Of a DNA stretch of 64,000 nt, positions 8,163-15,599 are shown one piece after another; position 1 is the first letter of the stretch; each line of letters begins with the position of its first letter. The stretch comes from Paenibacillus senegalimassiliensis (GTDB lineage: Bacteria > Bacillota > Bacilli > Paenibacillales > Paenibacillaceae). A program made the position numbers and the translations under genes. The notes under the pieces were generated by a model. It was not told the DNA's origin. It saw nothing but the letters and a program-made list of their open reading frames with translations, and did no database searches. Where the stretch lies: positions 620,001-684,000 of the forward strand of contig NZ_LN909046.1 in assembly GCF_001486585.1 (NCBI RefSeq), written 5' to 3'.

Positions 8163-8290
8163 CCCAAAGGGGAGTAGCTGTTACAGTAAAGTCGTCAATA
8201 CGGGAGTCATACATACCCCGGCTTTATTGGCAACCGATGAGTTGTTAGCGAGACCTTTGCCCTAGCGAGTATTGGGTAAAGGTTTTTTTG
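8163..8290 (+). promoter_or_regulatory. Manganese riboswitch, yybP-ykoY class, with terminator
   Basis: The conserved core AAAGGGGAGTAGC lies at 8166-8178 and the second conserved strand GAGACCTTTGCCC at 8250-8262, the hallmark pair of the yybP-ykoY manganese-sensing RNA. The 3' end forms a terminator: ACCTTTGCCC (8253-8262) pairs with GGGTAAAGGT (8274-8283), followed by seven Ts. Manganese binding would prevent terminator formation and switch on the TerC-family gene downstream. About 200 bases between the terminator and the coding region (8291-8493) contain minor hairpins, but no gene I can support. Confidence 0.93.
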
Positions 8291-8493
8291 ATGCAAATTT
8301 TGCGTCGTGCCCGATACGGACACGGCGTATTTTATTTGGAGGAAGGCTGGAGTTTCTTCCCGTAGCTTCGGCTGCATGAAATGTTTTGCAGACAGCAAAA
8401 CTAATTCTGTTTGCGGGTAGTGGCGGCTTCGCACAGAAGAAATCCTCCAACGAAGTGGGGTTCCCAGCATGGAGACTAGAAAGGGGAGAGAAT

Positions 8494-9204
8494 ATGGAGT
8501 TGTTAACACCTGAGTTTTGGATGGCTTTATTATCCATCATCCTGATTGACCTTGTCCTTGCCGGGGACAACGCTATTGTCATTGGACTTGCCGCCAGAAA
8601 TGTTCCGCAGAAAGACCAGAGGAAGGTTATTATATGGGGAACGGTCGGAGCGATTATCATTCGGGTCATTATGACCTTGTTAGTGGTACAATTGCTCTTG
8701 ATTCCTGGATTGCGACTTGCCGGGGGACTTGCCTTGGTATGGATCGCCTATCAACTGCTGGTCGACGAGAAGAGCCATGATATCAAAGCCGGTAATCAAA
8801 TGTGGGCGGCGATTCGTACGATTATCATTGCCGATGCCATGATGGGCCTTGATAATATCCTGGCTGTAGCGGGTGCGGCCCATGGTGATAATCTGTTGGT
8901 TATTATGGGACTTGCCATTTCTGTTCCGATCATGGTATGGGGCAGCACGATGATACTGAGGCTGACGGAACGCTTCCCGGTTGTTATCACTATTGGTGCT
9001 GCCGTGCTGGCCTGGACCGCATCCAAGATGATTGTGGCCGAGCCGCTGATTCATGGATGGTTCACCAGCGGATGGCTTAAATACAGTTTTGAAATCGTGG
9101 TTATCCTCGCTGTTGTAGGACTGGGTACGCAGATGAAGAAAAGAAGAGAGAAGATGCGTCAGGATGCGCTTCAAGCTGCTCAAGCATCACAAGCTTCGCA
9201 GTAA
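8494..9204 (+). CDS. TerC family membrane protein, probable manganese exporter (YkoY/MeeY-like)
   Basis: A 236-residue integral membrane protein with about seven hydrophobic segments and the two family acidic motifs, DLVLAGDNAIVI near the N-terminus and ADAMMGLDNILAVAG in the middle. The charged C-terminus (KKRREKMRQ) is cytosolic. The B. subtilis homologues MeeF and MeeY export manganese and help metallate secreted enzymes; control by the manganese riboswitch directly upstream supports that role here. ATG 8494 has GGGGAG at 8483-8488; the open frame from 8386 is an untranslated leader extension. Confidence 0.92.
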   Translation: MELLTPEFWMALLSIILIDLVLAGDNAIVIGLAARNVPQKDQRKVIIWGTVGAIIIRVIMTLLVVQLLLIPGLRLAGGLALVWIAYQLLVDEKSHDIKAGNQMWAAIRTIIIADAMMGLDNILAVAGAAHGDNLLVIMGLAISVPIMVWGSTMILRLTERFPVVITIGAAVLAWTASKMIVAEPLIHGWFTSGWLKYSFEIVVILAVVGLGTQMKKRREKMRQDALQAAQASQASQ

Positions 9205-9265
9205 TGAACCGCTTGAAGATATGCTCGGTATAAGTCACTGCGAATGTAATATACTATAGTAATTA

Positions 9266-9294
9266 GCGGCCGCCGCCAAGGCGGTCGTTTTTTT
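9266..9294 (+). terminator. Terminator after the TerC-family gene
   Basis: GC-rich hairpin GGCCGCC / GGCGGTC followed by seven Ts. Confidence 0.85.
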
Positions 9295-9353
9295 AAATCC
9301 GAAAGGCCCCCCTTACTTTATTCGCTTAAATATGCTAATATGAAATATACTAA

Positions 9354-9385
9354 CTAAATGTAAGCATTAATTATTAAGCATTTAG
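9354..9385 (+). promoter_or_regulatory. Dyad and direct repeats, possible HxlR operator
   Basis: CTAAATG (9354-9360) and CATTTAG (9379-9385) form a dyad. Inside it TAAGCATT occurs twice as a direct repeat (9361-9368 and 9375-9382). It sits 27 bases before the HxlR regulator start and could be its own operator. This is inference from position and symmetry only. Confidence 0.35.
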
Positions 9386-9411
9386 CTGGCCATGATTAAT
9401 GAGGTGATGTT

Positions 9412-9729
9412 ATGGAAGAGCATTCTCATGCGATGTGTCCACGTTTCGAATCGGCTTTTTCCTTTCTGGGCAAGCGCTGGAACGGGCTGATCATTAGGAC
9501 ACTGATGAGCGGGCCGAAGCGATTCAAGGATATTTCCAATCAGATTCCTTCCATGAGTGACAAGATGCTTTCGGAACGGATGAAGGATCTGGAATGTGAA
9601 GGAATACTAATAAGACATGTGTATCCTGAGACGCCGGTACGGATTGAATATGAATTGACGGATAAGGGAAGAGCATTACGTCCGGTTATGGAAGAGGTTC
9701 AAAGCTGGGCCTCGGAATGGATTAAGTGA
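9412..9729 (+). CDS. HxlR family transcriptional regulator
   Basis: A 105-residue winged-helix protein of normal HxlR size. The N-terminal CPRFESAFSFLGKRWNGLIIR segment and the recognition region KRFKDISNQIPSMSDKMLSERMKDLE are characteristic, and the wing lies in HVYPETPVRIEYELT. A single cysteine, C9, falls near the N-terminus, where HypR-type members carry a redox-sensing cysteine (C14 in B. subtilis HypR). Together with the flavoprotein gene 60 bases downstream this suggests sensing of oxidants or electrophiles. ATG 9412 has a GAGGTGATG binding region. Confidence 0.9.
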   Translation: MEEHSHAMCPRFESAFSFLGKRWNGLIIRTLMSGPKRFKDISNQIPSMSDKMLSERMKDLECEGILIRHVYPETPVRIEYELTDKGRALRPVMEEVQSWASEWIK

Positions 9730-9789
9730 TTGGCATGCCGTTTCAGGCTACCTGGAACGGCATGAATAATATAGAAAGTGGGTGTACTT

Positions 9790-10356
9790 GTGGCTGAGGT
9801 TATTGTAATTGGAGCAGGGCCGGCCGGAGCCAGTGCAGCACTCTTTTTGGCCAAGGCGGGGAAAGAGACGCTCGTCCTGGACGGCAACGCCAGCATGACT
9901 AAGCGAGCATGGATTGAAAATCATTATGGTGCCAAGGAGATTTCCGGACCCGATTTATTGAAGATCGGACGGGAACAAGCTGAGAAATTCGGCGCTAAAT
10001 TTATTGAGGAAAAGGTAATTGCGATTGATACCAATGGCGGCTCCAAGGTCACCCTGAAGACGGAATCTGGCCGCAGTTATGAAGCCTCTCATATCATTCT
10101 GGCTACAGGCGCAATCACGGAACTTGCAAGCGCTACCGGTCTGGAACTTAAGGAAGGGCGCGAACCTCGCATCAAGACAGTAATAGCTACAGACGGTGAA
10201 GGCCGTACCAGCGTACCACGTGTATGGGCAGCCGGAACTGTGGCTGGTGTGAGTGTGCATACAATCATTACCGCCGGAGATGGTGCCAAAGTCGCGATCG
10301 AATTGATTAGCGAATTAAATGGCGAGCGTTACGTCGACCATGATGTACTTAAATAA
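9790..10356 (+). CDS. Short FAD-dependent oxidoreductase, thioredoxin-reductase-like, lacking the NADPH domain
   Basis: A protein of about 188 residues with an N-terminal FAD-binding motif (VIVIGAGPAGASAAL) and a C-terminal thioredoxin-reductase-like segment (SVPRVWAAGTV, then TIITAGDGAKVAIEL). Thioredoxin reductases are about 310-320 residues, with an NADPH domain and CxxC pair inserted between these halves. Here the first FAD half reaches ILATGAI and passes directly to the second half, so both are absent. The usual AAGD aspartate is also replaced by threonine. It cannot be a standard thioredoxin reductase; the electron donor is unknown. The start is uncertain: GTG 9790 is preferred to GTG 9778. 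Probably co-transcribed with the HxlR regulator. Confidence 0.8.
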   Translation: MAEVIVIGAGPAGASAALFLAKAGKETLVLDGNASMTKRAWIENHYGAKEISGPDLLKIGREQAEKFGAKFIEEKVIAIDTNGGSKVTLKTESGRSYEASHIILATGAITELASATGLELKEGREPRIKTVIATDGEGRTSVPRVWAAGTVAGVSVHTIITAGDGAKVAIELISELNGERYVDHDVLK

Positions 10357-10387
10357 TTATCAATTATACATTGATAAGTAAACTTCT

Positions 10388-10423
10388 AAAGAGGTCTTCC
10401 AATAGGGAGGCCTCTTTATTTTG
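10388..10423 (+). terminator. Terminator after the flavoprotein gene
   Basis: Hairpin AAAGAGGTCTTCC / GGAGGCCTCTTT with a following TATTTTGTT tract. Confidence 0.8.
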
Positions 10424-10526
10424 TTCTAGAAATACCGTTAATGGGAATCTGCGTCATAAATCAGTGAATAATAGCACACTGACAAGCGAGAGAAATGACA
10501 ATTCATTAGGGATCGGTTCACATTGG

Positions 10527-10544
10527 TTGTGAATGTAATCACAA
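10527..10544 (+). promoter_or_regulatory. Fnr box upstream of nirB
   Basis: TTGTGA-ATGTAA-TCACAA has perfect half-sites of the Crp/Fnr consensus. Its centre (10535.5) lies about 41 bases upstream of a start site near 10577 inferred from a weak -10 (TACACT, 10564-10569). That is the classic activating position. It would place nitrite reductase under anaerobic control by the Fnr encoded at 14431-15150. Confidence 0.75.
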
Positions 10545-10641
10545 TGACCTCTTTCTGAAGCTATACACTTTTAGTATAGGATTCATGTTGAAGCTTAAAG
10601 TGCATCAGGCACAGTCAGTTTGAACTGGAGGAGGCAAATCA

Positions 10642-13080
10642 ATGAGTAAAGACAAAGAGAGATTGATTGTGATTGGTAACGGAATGGCCGGAATGAGTGC
10701 GGTGGAGCAAATTCTTAAATTGACATCCAAATTTGATATTACCGTCTTTGGTAGTGAGCCGTATCCCAATTACAACCGGATTATGCTCTCGTATGTACTT
10801 GAAGGCAGTAAGACGATGGATGATATCGTGCTGAATGATTTGAACTGGTACAAGGATAACGGAATTACACTGCATCTTGGGACAACCGTGGAACGTATTG
10901 ATGCTGGGGCCAAGGAAGTTGTAGCGGCTAACGGCCAAAGGGTACCTTACGATAAGGTGCTAATTGCTACTGGCTCTAATTCGTTTATTCTCCCGATTCC
11001 GGGCAGCGACAAACAAGGTGTAGTAGGCTTCCGTGATATAGCGGATTGTGAGCAGATGTTAGATGCGGCAAAAACATGCAAAACGGCGGCGGTCATCGGT
11101 GGTGGATTGCTTGGTTTGGAGGCGGCTAAAGGGCTGGTACAGCTCGGCATGGACGTAACGGTGGTCCATTTAATGGAAGACCTGATGGAGCGTCAGCTTG
11201 ATCCCCAAGCTTCCAGCATGTTGAAGGCCGAACTGGAACGCCAAGGGATAAAATTCAAGATGGGCGCACAAACTGCGGAATTGCTAGGAGATCAGAGAGT
11301 GAGCGGTTTGCGGTTCGCTGATGGAACTGAGCTTGCAGCGGAGTTCGTTGTGATGGCCGTAGGGATTAAGCCTAACGTAACGGTGGGTCAAGCTAGTGGA
11401 CTTACGGTCAATCGGGGAATTGTGGTCGATGACTTCATGCAAACCTCGCTGGATGGCGTGTATTCGGTCGGAGAATGCACGGAGCATCGGGGAACTTGCT
11501 ATGGACTGGTTGCTCCGTTATTTGAGCAAGGCATGGTGATGGCCAAGCATATTAGTGGGGTAGAGACTGTTCCGTACATTGGTTCGGTTGTATCAACCAA
11601 GCTGAAGATTTCCGGGGTTGACGTATTTTCCACCGGAGAGTTCCTGGATGGACTGGACCATACGGTGATTGTAAGCAAGGACGAGTGGAAGCGCACGTAT
11701 AAGAAAATATTGCTGAAAGACGGCAAACTGGTGGGTGCCGTGCTCTTTGGAGATATTTCCGATTCAGCCGAACTTCAGAAGCTGACCAAGCAGCAGGTGG
11801 AAATGACGGAGGAAATATATAACTCATTAATAGGAGGCGGTTGCTGTGGCGAAGGGGGCAAGAAAAGTGCTTCTGTAGAAGTAATGGCCGATGATGAAAT
11901 TGTCTGTGGTTGTAACGGTGTAACGAAGGGAACGATTGTGGATGTTATTACAACCCAAGGATTGACGACAGTGGATGAAATTAAAGCTTGCACGGGCGCG
12001 ACCCGCTCCTGTGGCGGCTGTAAACCGGTGGTTGAGCAAATATTGCAGTATGTGTTGGGCGATGGCTTTACACAAACGGCCAAGCAGGGCATCTGTGGTT
12101 GCACAACGCTGAGCAGGGATGAGATTGTTGCGGAAATCAAGGAGAAGGGCCTGCAAACGACCAAAGAGGTCATGAATGTACTGGGCTGGGATCAGCCAGA
12201 GGGTTGCTCCAAGTGTCGGCCGGCCATCAACTATTATCTGGGCATGGTCTATCCCGATACGCACGAAGACGAAAAGGAATCACGATTTGTTAACGAACGG
12301 ATGAGCGCCAATATTCAGAAGGATGGTACGTATACGGTTGTACCTCGGATGTATGGGGGAGTAACGACACCAGAGGACTTGAAAAGAATTGCCGATGTGT
12401 CCCTCAAATATGATGTGAAGGTAGTCAAAGTTACTGGTGGTCAGCGTCTCGATTTAATTGGAGTAAAGAAGGAAGACGTGCCCAAAGTTTGGGAAGAACT
12501 CGATATGCCGTCAGGCTACGCTTATGCCAAATCGCTTAGAACGGTTAAGACCTGTGTTGGCTCGCAGTTCTGCCGATTTGGTACCCAGGATTCAATGGGC
12601 ATGGGGGCCTTACTTGAGCGTAAATTTGAGCGGCTTGATTTCCCTGCGAAGTTCAAAATGGCCGTTAACGGCTGTCCGCGTAATTGTGCAGAGTCATGTA
12701 CCAAGGACATTGGGATTGTGGGCAATGATGGCGGCTGGGAAATCTTTATTGGCGGTAACGGTGGGATCAAGGCACGGCTGGCGGATTCGTTGTGCAAGGT
12801 CAAGACGGACGAAGAACTGATCGAGTTGTGCGGAGCCATCATGCAATACTACCGCGAAACCGGAAATTATCTGGAAAGAACATCGGAATGGGTAGAGCGC
12901 ATGGGCTTGGAACACATCCATTTGACAGTAGTTGAGGATATCGAGAATCGGAAGCAGCTTATGCAGCGAATCGAATTTGCATTGAAGCAGGTCACAGATC
13001 CATGGAAGAAGATGCTGAAGGACGAAGGAAGTCGGGGGAAATTGTTCCACAGCCTGGAAGTCAGCAGCCAGTTGAACTAA
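10642..13080 (+). CDS. nirB: Nitrite reductase (NADH) large subunit NirB
   Basis: An 812-residue siroheme enzyme reducing nitrite to ammonium in the cytoplasm. Domains in order: FAD/NAD(P)H oxidoreductase (about 1-400, VIGNGMAGMSAVEQ and AAVIGGGLLGLEAA), two BFD-type [2Fe-2S] domains (cysteines 422, 424, 457, 460 and 485, 487, 522, 525), the sulfite/nitrite reductase ferredoxin-like domain, and the siroheme/[4Fe-4S] domain with C638, C644, C678 and C682 (CVGSQFC and NGCPRNC). All cofactor ligands appear intact. nirD follows within 25 bases. An Fnr box upstream implies a dissimilatory, oxygen-limited role rather than nitrogen assimilation, although NasD-type enzymes share this architecture. 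Confidence 0.96.
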   Translation: MSKDKERLIVIGNGMAGMSAVEQILKLTSKFDITVFGSEPYPNYNRIMLSYVLEGSKTMDDIVLNDLNWYKDNGITLHLGTTVERIDAGAKEVVAANGQRVPYDKVLIATGSNSFILPIPGSDKQGVVGFRDIADCEQMLDAAKTCKTAAVIGGGLLGLEAAKGLVQLGMDVTVVHLMEDLMERQLDPQASSMLKAELERQGIKFKMGAQTAELLGDQRVSGLRFADGTELAAEFVVMAVGIKPNVTVGQASGLTVNRGIVVDDFMQTSLDGVYSVGECTEHRGTCYGLVAPLFEQGMVMAKHISGVETVPYIGSVVSTKLKISGVDVFSTGEFLDGLDHTVIVSKDEWKRTYKKILLKDGKLVGAVLFGDISDSAELQKLTKQQVEMTEEIYNSLIGGGCCGEGGKKSASVEVMADDEIVCGCNGVTKGTIVDVITTQGLTTVDEIKACTGATRSCGGCKPVVEQILQYVLGDGFTQTAKQGICGCTTLSRDEIVAEIKEKGLQTTKEVMNVLGWDQPEGCSKCRPAINYYLGMVYPDTHEDEKESRFVNERMSANIQKDGTYTVVPRMYGGVTTPEDLKRIADVSLKYDVKVVKVTGGQRLDLIGVKKEDVPKVWEELDMPSGYAYAKSLRTVKTCVGSQFCRFGTQDSMGMGALLERKFERLDFPAKFKMAVNGCPRNCAESCTKDIGIVGNDGGWEIFIGGNGGIKARLADSLCKVKTDEELIELCGAIMQYYRETGNYLERTSEWVERMGLEHIHLTVVEDIENRKQLMQRIEFALKQVTDPWKKMLKDEGSRGKLFHSLEVSSQLN

Positions 13081-13104
13081 TTATTATGAAGGGAGAGCAT
13101 GAGG

Positions 13105-13449
13105 ATGAAAAGTAGGGAGATGAATGAACGATTTTATTTGGCAGGTTCGGTAGAGGAGTTTCTTCCACAAATTGGGCGAGTGATTGAAATAAAAGGACAG
13201 CAAATTGCGGTGTTCCGCACCTCCGATGATCAAGTCTTCGCTGCGTTGAATCAAAGCCCACATCCTAAGGGGGGGCCTATTGCTGAAGGAATCGTGTCCG
13301 AACACTATCTGTATGATCCTCTCTATGATTGGAAGATTGATTTAACGAGCGGTCTGGTTCAAGCCCCCGATACCGGACAGCTTCAGATGGTGCCGGTCAA
13401 GGTGGAGAATGGTCAAGTCTGGATAGCGTCGCTGCAGGACCAGGTTTAA
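13105..13449 (+). CDS. nirD: Nitrite reductase (NADH) small subunit NirD, Rieske-like without cluster ligands
   Basis: A protein of about 114 residues with the Rieske-like fold of NirD. The SPHPKGGPIAEGIVSEHYLYDPLYDWKI region aligns with the Rieske loops, but the ligands are mostly lost: first cysteine to serine, second cysteine to aspartate and second histidine to tyrosine, leaving one histidine. No [2Fe-2S] cluster can be bound. E. coli NirD also lacks cluster ligands, so the protein is probably still the structural partner of NirB. In-frame ATGs occur at 13099, 13105 and 13120; GGGAGAG at 13091-13097 best fits 13105. Confidence 0.9.
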   Translation: MKSREMNERFYLAGSVEEFLPQIGRVIEIKGQQIAVFRTSDDQVFAALNQSPHPKGGPIAEGIVSEHYLYDPLYDWKIDLTSGLVQAPDTGQLQMVPVKVENGQVWIASLQDQV

Positions 13450-13462
13450 GAGTAATCATCAG

Positions 13463-13493
13463 GGCGCGGTGTGAAGAATTGGGACACCGCGCT
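13463..13493 (+). terminator. Hairpin between nirD and the nitrite channel gene
   Basis: GCGCGGTGT and ACACCGCGC form a nine-base-pair stem directly before the next gene. There is no T run, so it may partly attenuate transcription or protect upstream mRNA rather than terminate. Confidence 0.5.
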
Positions 13494-13521
13494 TATTTAT
13501 ACCGATAGGGAGGGGAAGAAC

Positions 13522-14304
13522 TTGTTTTCTTCTAATATAGAAGGGTTAGTGGAAGCAGCAGTCAAGAAAAAGGACAAAATGAATGAAAGTTTGCCTAGGT
13601 ATTTTGTGTCGGCGATGCTGGCTGGCGCTTACGTGGGGTTGGCTATTATATTGATTTTTAGTATCGGGGCGCCGCTCGCAGCGGAGAAGTCTCCTTATCA
13701 AATGATGCTGATGGGAATGTCCTTTGGCTTGGCGTTGACCTTGGTCGTCTTTGCAGGCTCGGAATTGTTTACAGGTAATAATATGTTCTTTACCATCAGC
13801 ACCTTGGCAAGACGCACTACTGTAAGGGATACGGCCAAGAACTGGAGCCTTGTATTTTTGGGTAATCTGGCTGGAGCGGTGTTACTTTGTCTGTTGATTG
13901 TAGGGAGCGGGTTATTTAAGAGCGTAACGCCGGAGCATCTCCTGTTTGCTGCGTCTACCAAGAAGATGACTGCACCTGTGATGGAGCTGTTTTTTCGCGG
14001 CATTCTATGTAACTGGCTGGTGTGTCTCGCGTTATGGATGGCTAATCGGACGAAAGAGGATATCGCAAAGCTGGTGCTGCTGTGGTGGTGCCTTTATGCC
14101 TTTATCGCCAGTGGATATGAGCATAGCGTAGCGAATATGACCTTATTAAGCCTGTCACTTTTGTTGCCCAATCATCCAGAGACAATTACGCTTGCGGGAT
14201 GGGCGCATAATATGGTACCCGTAACGCTCGGGAACATGGTTGGTGGCGCTGTATTCGTAGGCATGGCCTACTGGTTTGTCTCTCCACTGCGCAAGCGAGC
14301 ATAG
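13522..14304 (+). CDS. Formate/nitrite transporter family channel (NirC/FocA type)
   Basis: A membrane protein of about 260 residues with six hydrophobic segments and family signatures GAYVGLAIIL, GSELFTGNN, GNLAGA, and SGYEHSVANM, the last containing the central pore histidine. It would import nitrite or move formate across the membrane; position after nirBD favours nitrite (NirC), while the pfl genes nearby leave formate possible. TTG 13522 is preceded by GGGAGGGGAAG and gives the family length; the longer frame from 13471 would start inside the intergenic hairpin. Confidence 0.9.
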   Translation: MFSSNIEGLVEAAVKKKDKMNESLPRYFVSAMLAGAYVGLAIILIFSIGAPLAAEKSPYQMMLMGMSFGLALTLVVFAGSELFTGNNMFFTISTLARRTTVRDTAKNWSLVFLGNLAGAVLLCLLIVGSGLFKSVTPEHLLFAASTKKMTAPVMELFFRGILCNWLVCLALWMANRTKEDIAKLVLLWWCLYAFIASGYEHSVANMTLLSLSLLLPNHPETITLAGWAHNMVPVTLGNMVGGAVFVGMAYWFVSPLRKRA

Positions 14305-14361
14305 GTGTATAGCGAGGCTTTAATTTATTGCCGTTTATCGCAAGACCGATTAATAACGCAG

Positions 14362-14399
14362 CAAAAAACCGTCTCCAACGGACCGGGGGGACGGTTTTA
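14362..14399. terminator. Bidirectional terminator between the nitrite channel gene and fnr
   Basis: AAAACCGTC / GGACGGTTTT hairpin with A and T runs on the two sides, lying between convergent genes. Confidence 0.8.
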
Positions 14400-14430
14400 A
14401 CGGGCTGAGGGCGTATACAAAGCCAGCCGA

Positions 14431-15150
14431 TTAGATGCGGCAAATTTCATTGGGGCACAATTCGCAGTGGCAAATATCCTGCAACATAACGAGGTCCTTG
14501 ATCACGATCATGCCGTTCTCGTACTCCAATGCATCCTTCTTGCGAAGATCACTTAACATGCGGTTCACACTTTCCCGCGTAGCGCCGATCATATTGGACA
14601 AATCTGTATGCGTTATCTTCTTGTTAATCAAGATGGTATCCCCATGTGGTTCGCCATACGTATTGCTAAGGCGAATCAGCGTAGAGCAGAGCGCGCCGGG
14701 CTTGCCATACATCATCAAATCACGGAACTTGGTTTGCGTCAGGCGGTGGTGAATGCCCATCCATTTCATAAAATCAATGGCAAAATCGCAGTGCTGACAG
14801 ATCATAATCTCCAGATCCTTCTGCTCGATAACGCCAATTTCACAATCTTCGATGACCTCGGCCGTGAAGCTATGCTTCGTGCTGAAGAAAGGGTCGGCTT
14901 GCCCAACCATATCACCGCGGCCATACATATAAAGAATCAATTCCTTGCCTTCATCGGTGGATTTGGTTAATTTGACGCGGCCACGCTTGATGTAAAACAG
15001 TTTATCGGAAAAATCACCTTCCCAAAACAAATGCGTTCCCTCAGGGTATGCTTTGTCTTTCATCGTAACTAGAAGGCGGTTGAAGTTTTGCTCTGTGAAA
15101 CAGCTCGTATTGCCGCGGGGCAGGGTGGCACTTACAATTTCACTCATCAT
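14431..15150 (-). CDS. fnr: Anaerobic regulator Fnr, Bacillus type
   Basis: A 239-residue Crp/Fnr protein with an effector-like beta-roll domain (EGTHLFWEGDFSDKLFYIKRG), dimer helix, and DNA-binding helix-turn-helix near 170-200 (THTDLSNMIGATRESVNRMLSDLRKK). The C-terminus carries a cysteine cluster, C227, C229, C232 and C237, as in B. subtilis Fnr, which binds a [4Fe-4S] cluster there instead of at the N-terminus. Oxygen loss leads to cluster assembly and activation of anaerobic genes. It is transcribed divergently from adhE and shares with it a 449-base control region full of Fnr-type boxes. Either of two adjacent ATGs may be the start, after AAAGGGG. Confidence 0.94.
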   Translation of the reverse strand: MMSEIVSATLPRGNTSCFTEQNFNRLLVTMKDKAYPEGTHLFWEGDFSDKLFYIKRGRVKLTKSTDEGKELILYMYGRGDMVGQADPFFSTKHSFTAEVIEDCEIGVIEQKDLEIMICQHCDFAIDFMKWMGIHHRLTQTKFRDLMMYGKPGALCSTLIRLSNTYGEPHGDTILINKKITHTDLSNMIGATRESVNRMLSDLRKKDALEYENGMIVIKDLVMLQDICHCELCPNEICRI

Positions 15151-15195
15151 TGATTTCCCCTTTGTACTCCAAATTTTTCTGAAAATTTTAAATTA

Positions 15196-15201
15196 ATTAT
15201 A
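15196..15201 (-). promoter_or_regulatory. Possible -10 element of fnr
   Basis: On the minus strand a perfect TATAAT lies 46 bases upstream of the fnr start. No strong -35 is seen. The nearest Fnr box is centred about 80 bases upstream of the resulting start site. Confidence 0.4.
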
Positions 15202-15261
15202 TAACGTTTCTTTTGATTTTTGGGGCCCGTAAAGGCTGAAAAAGTGTCGAAATTTCAACAT

Positions 15262-15277
15262 TGTGAGAAAATTCACT
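15262..15277. promoter_or_regulatory. Fnr-type box 1 in the fnr-adhE intergenic region
   Basis: TGTGA-GAAAAT-TCACT. It lies between the divergent genes and could act on either, for example in autoregulation of fnr. Confidence 0.65.
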
Positions 15278-15406
15278 TTATCAAATGAGATGCATCAGTT
15301 ATCTAAACCATAAAAATAAGGTTAGGGAAACAGGAGAAGCAGGCCACTCAAACAGGTGTTTAAAAACAACATAATGTAAAGTATATATGAAAATAAAATC
15401 ATAACA

Positions 15407-15422
15407 AGTGAAAAGTTTCATC
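15407..15422. promoter_or_regulatory. Degenerate Fnr-type box 2 upstream of adhE
   Basis: AGTGA-AAAGTT-TCATC, a weaker match than its neighbours, centred about 70 bases upstream of the predicted adhE start site. Confidence 0.35.
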
Positions 15423-15434
15423 TTTTTTAAAGTA

Positions 15435-15450
15435 TGTGAAAAAATTCACT
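15435..15450 (+). promoter_or_regulatory. Fnr/Rex-type box 3 at -41.5 of the adhE promoter
   Basis: TGTGA-AAAAAT-TCACT is centred at 15442.5, exactly 41.5 bases before a start site at about 15484. This is the standard activator position. The sequence TGTGAA-N4-TTCACT also fits the Rex consensus. Confidence 0.7.
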
Positions 15451-15469
15451 ATACAAACGAAAAAGGCTG

Positions 15470-15478
15470 TGATATGAT
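15470..15478 (+). promoter_or_regulatory. Extended -10 of the adhE promoter
   Basis: TGA-TATGAT at 15470-15478. The same TATGAT hexamer is used at the predicted pflB promoter. Confidence 0.55.
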
Positions 15479-15524
15479 CAAACCATAAAGAGAAGCACAC
15501 CAGCTTCCGAAGGTCGGACCTGCA

Positions 15525-15540
15525 AGTGAAAAATTTCACT
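15525..15540 (+). promoter_or_regulatory. Palindromic Fnr/Rex-type box 4 in the adhE leader
   Basis: AGTGAAAAATTTCACT is a near-perfect palindrome centred about 48 bases downstream of the predicted start site. This is a repressor-like location and favours Rex (NADH-responsive) over Fnr at this site. Confidence 0.5.
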
Positions 15541-15599
15541 ATGTAAAGAACTTCCAACATCGCAGGCACTTCCTTACCAAATTTAGGAGGATGAGAGAG

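Noticed and set aside
8386-8493. 36-codon N-terminal extension of the TerC protein
   Set aside because: The ribosome binding site GGGGAG and family start both support ATG 8494; the upstream frame is leader sequence without conservation features.
8291-8493. Small gene between the manganese riboswitch and the TerC gene
   Set aside because: Only short frames without convincing binding sites or motifs occur; treated as leader.
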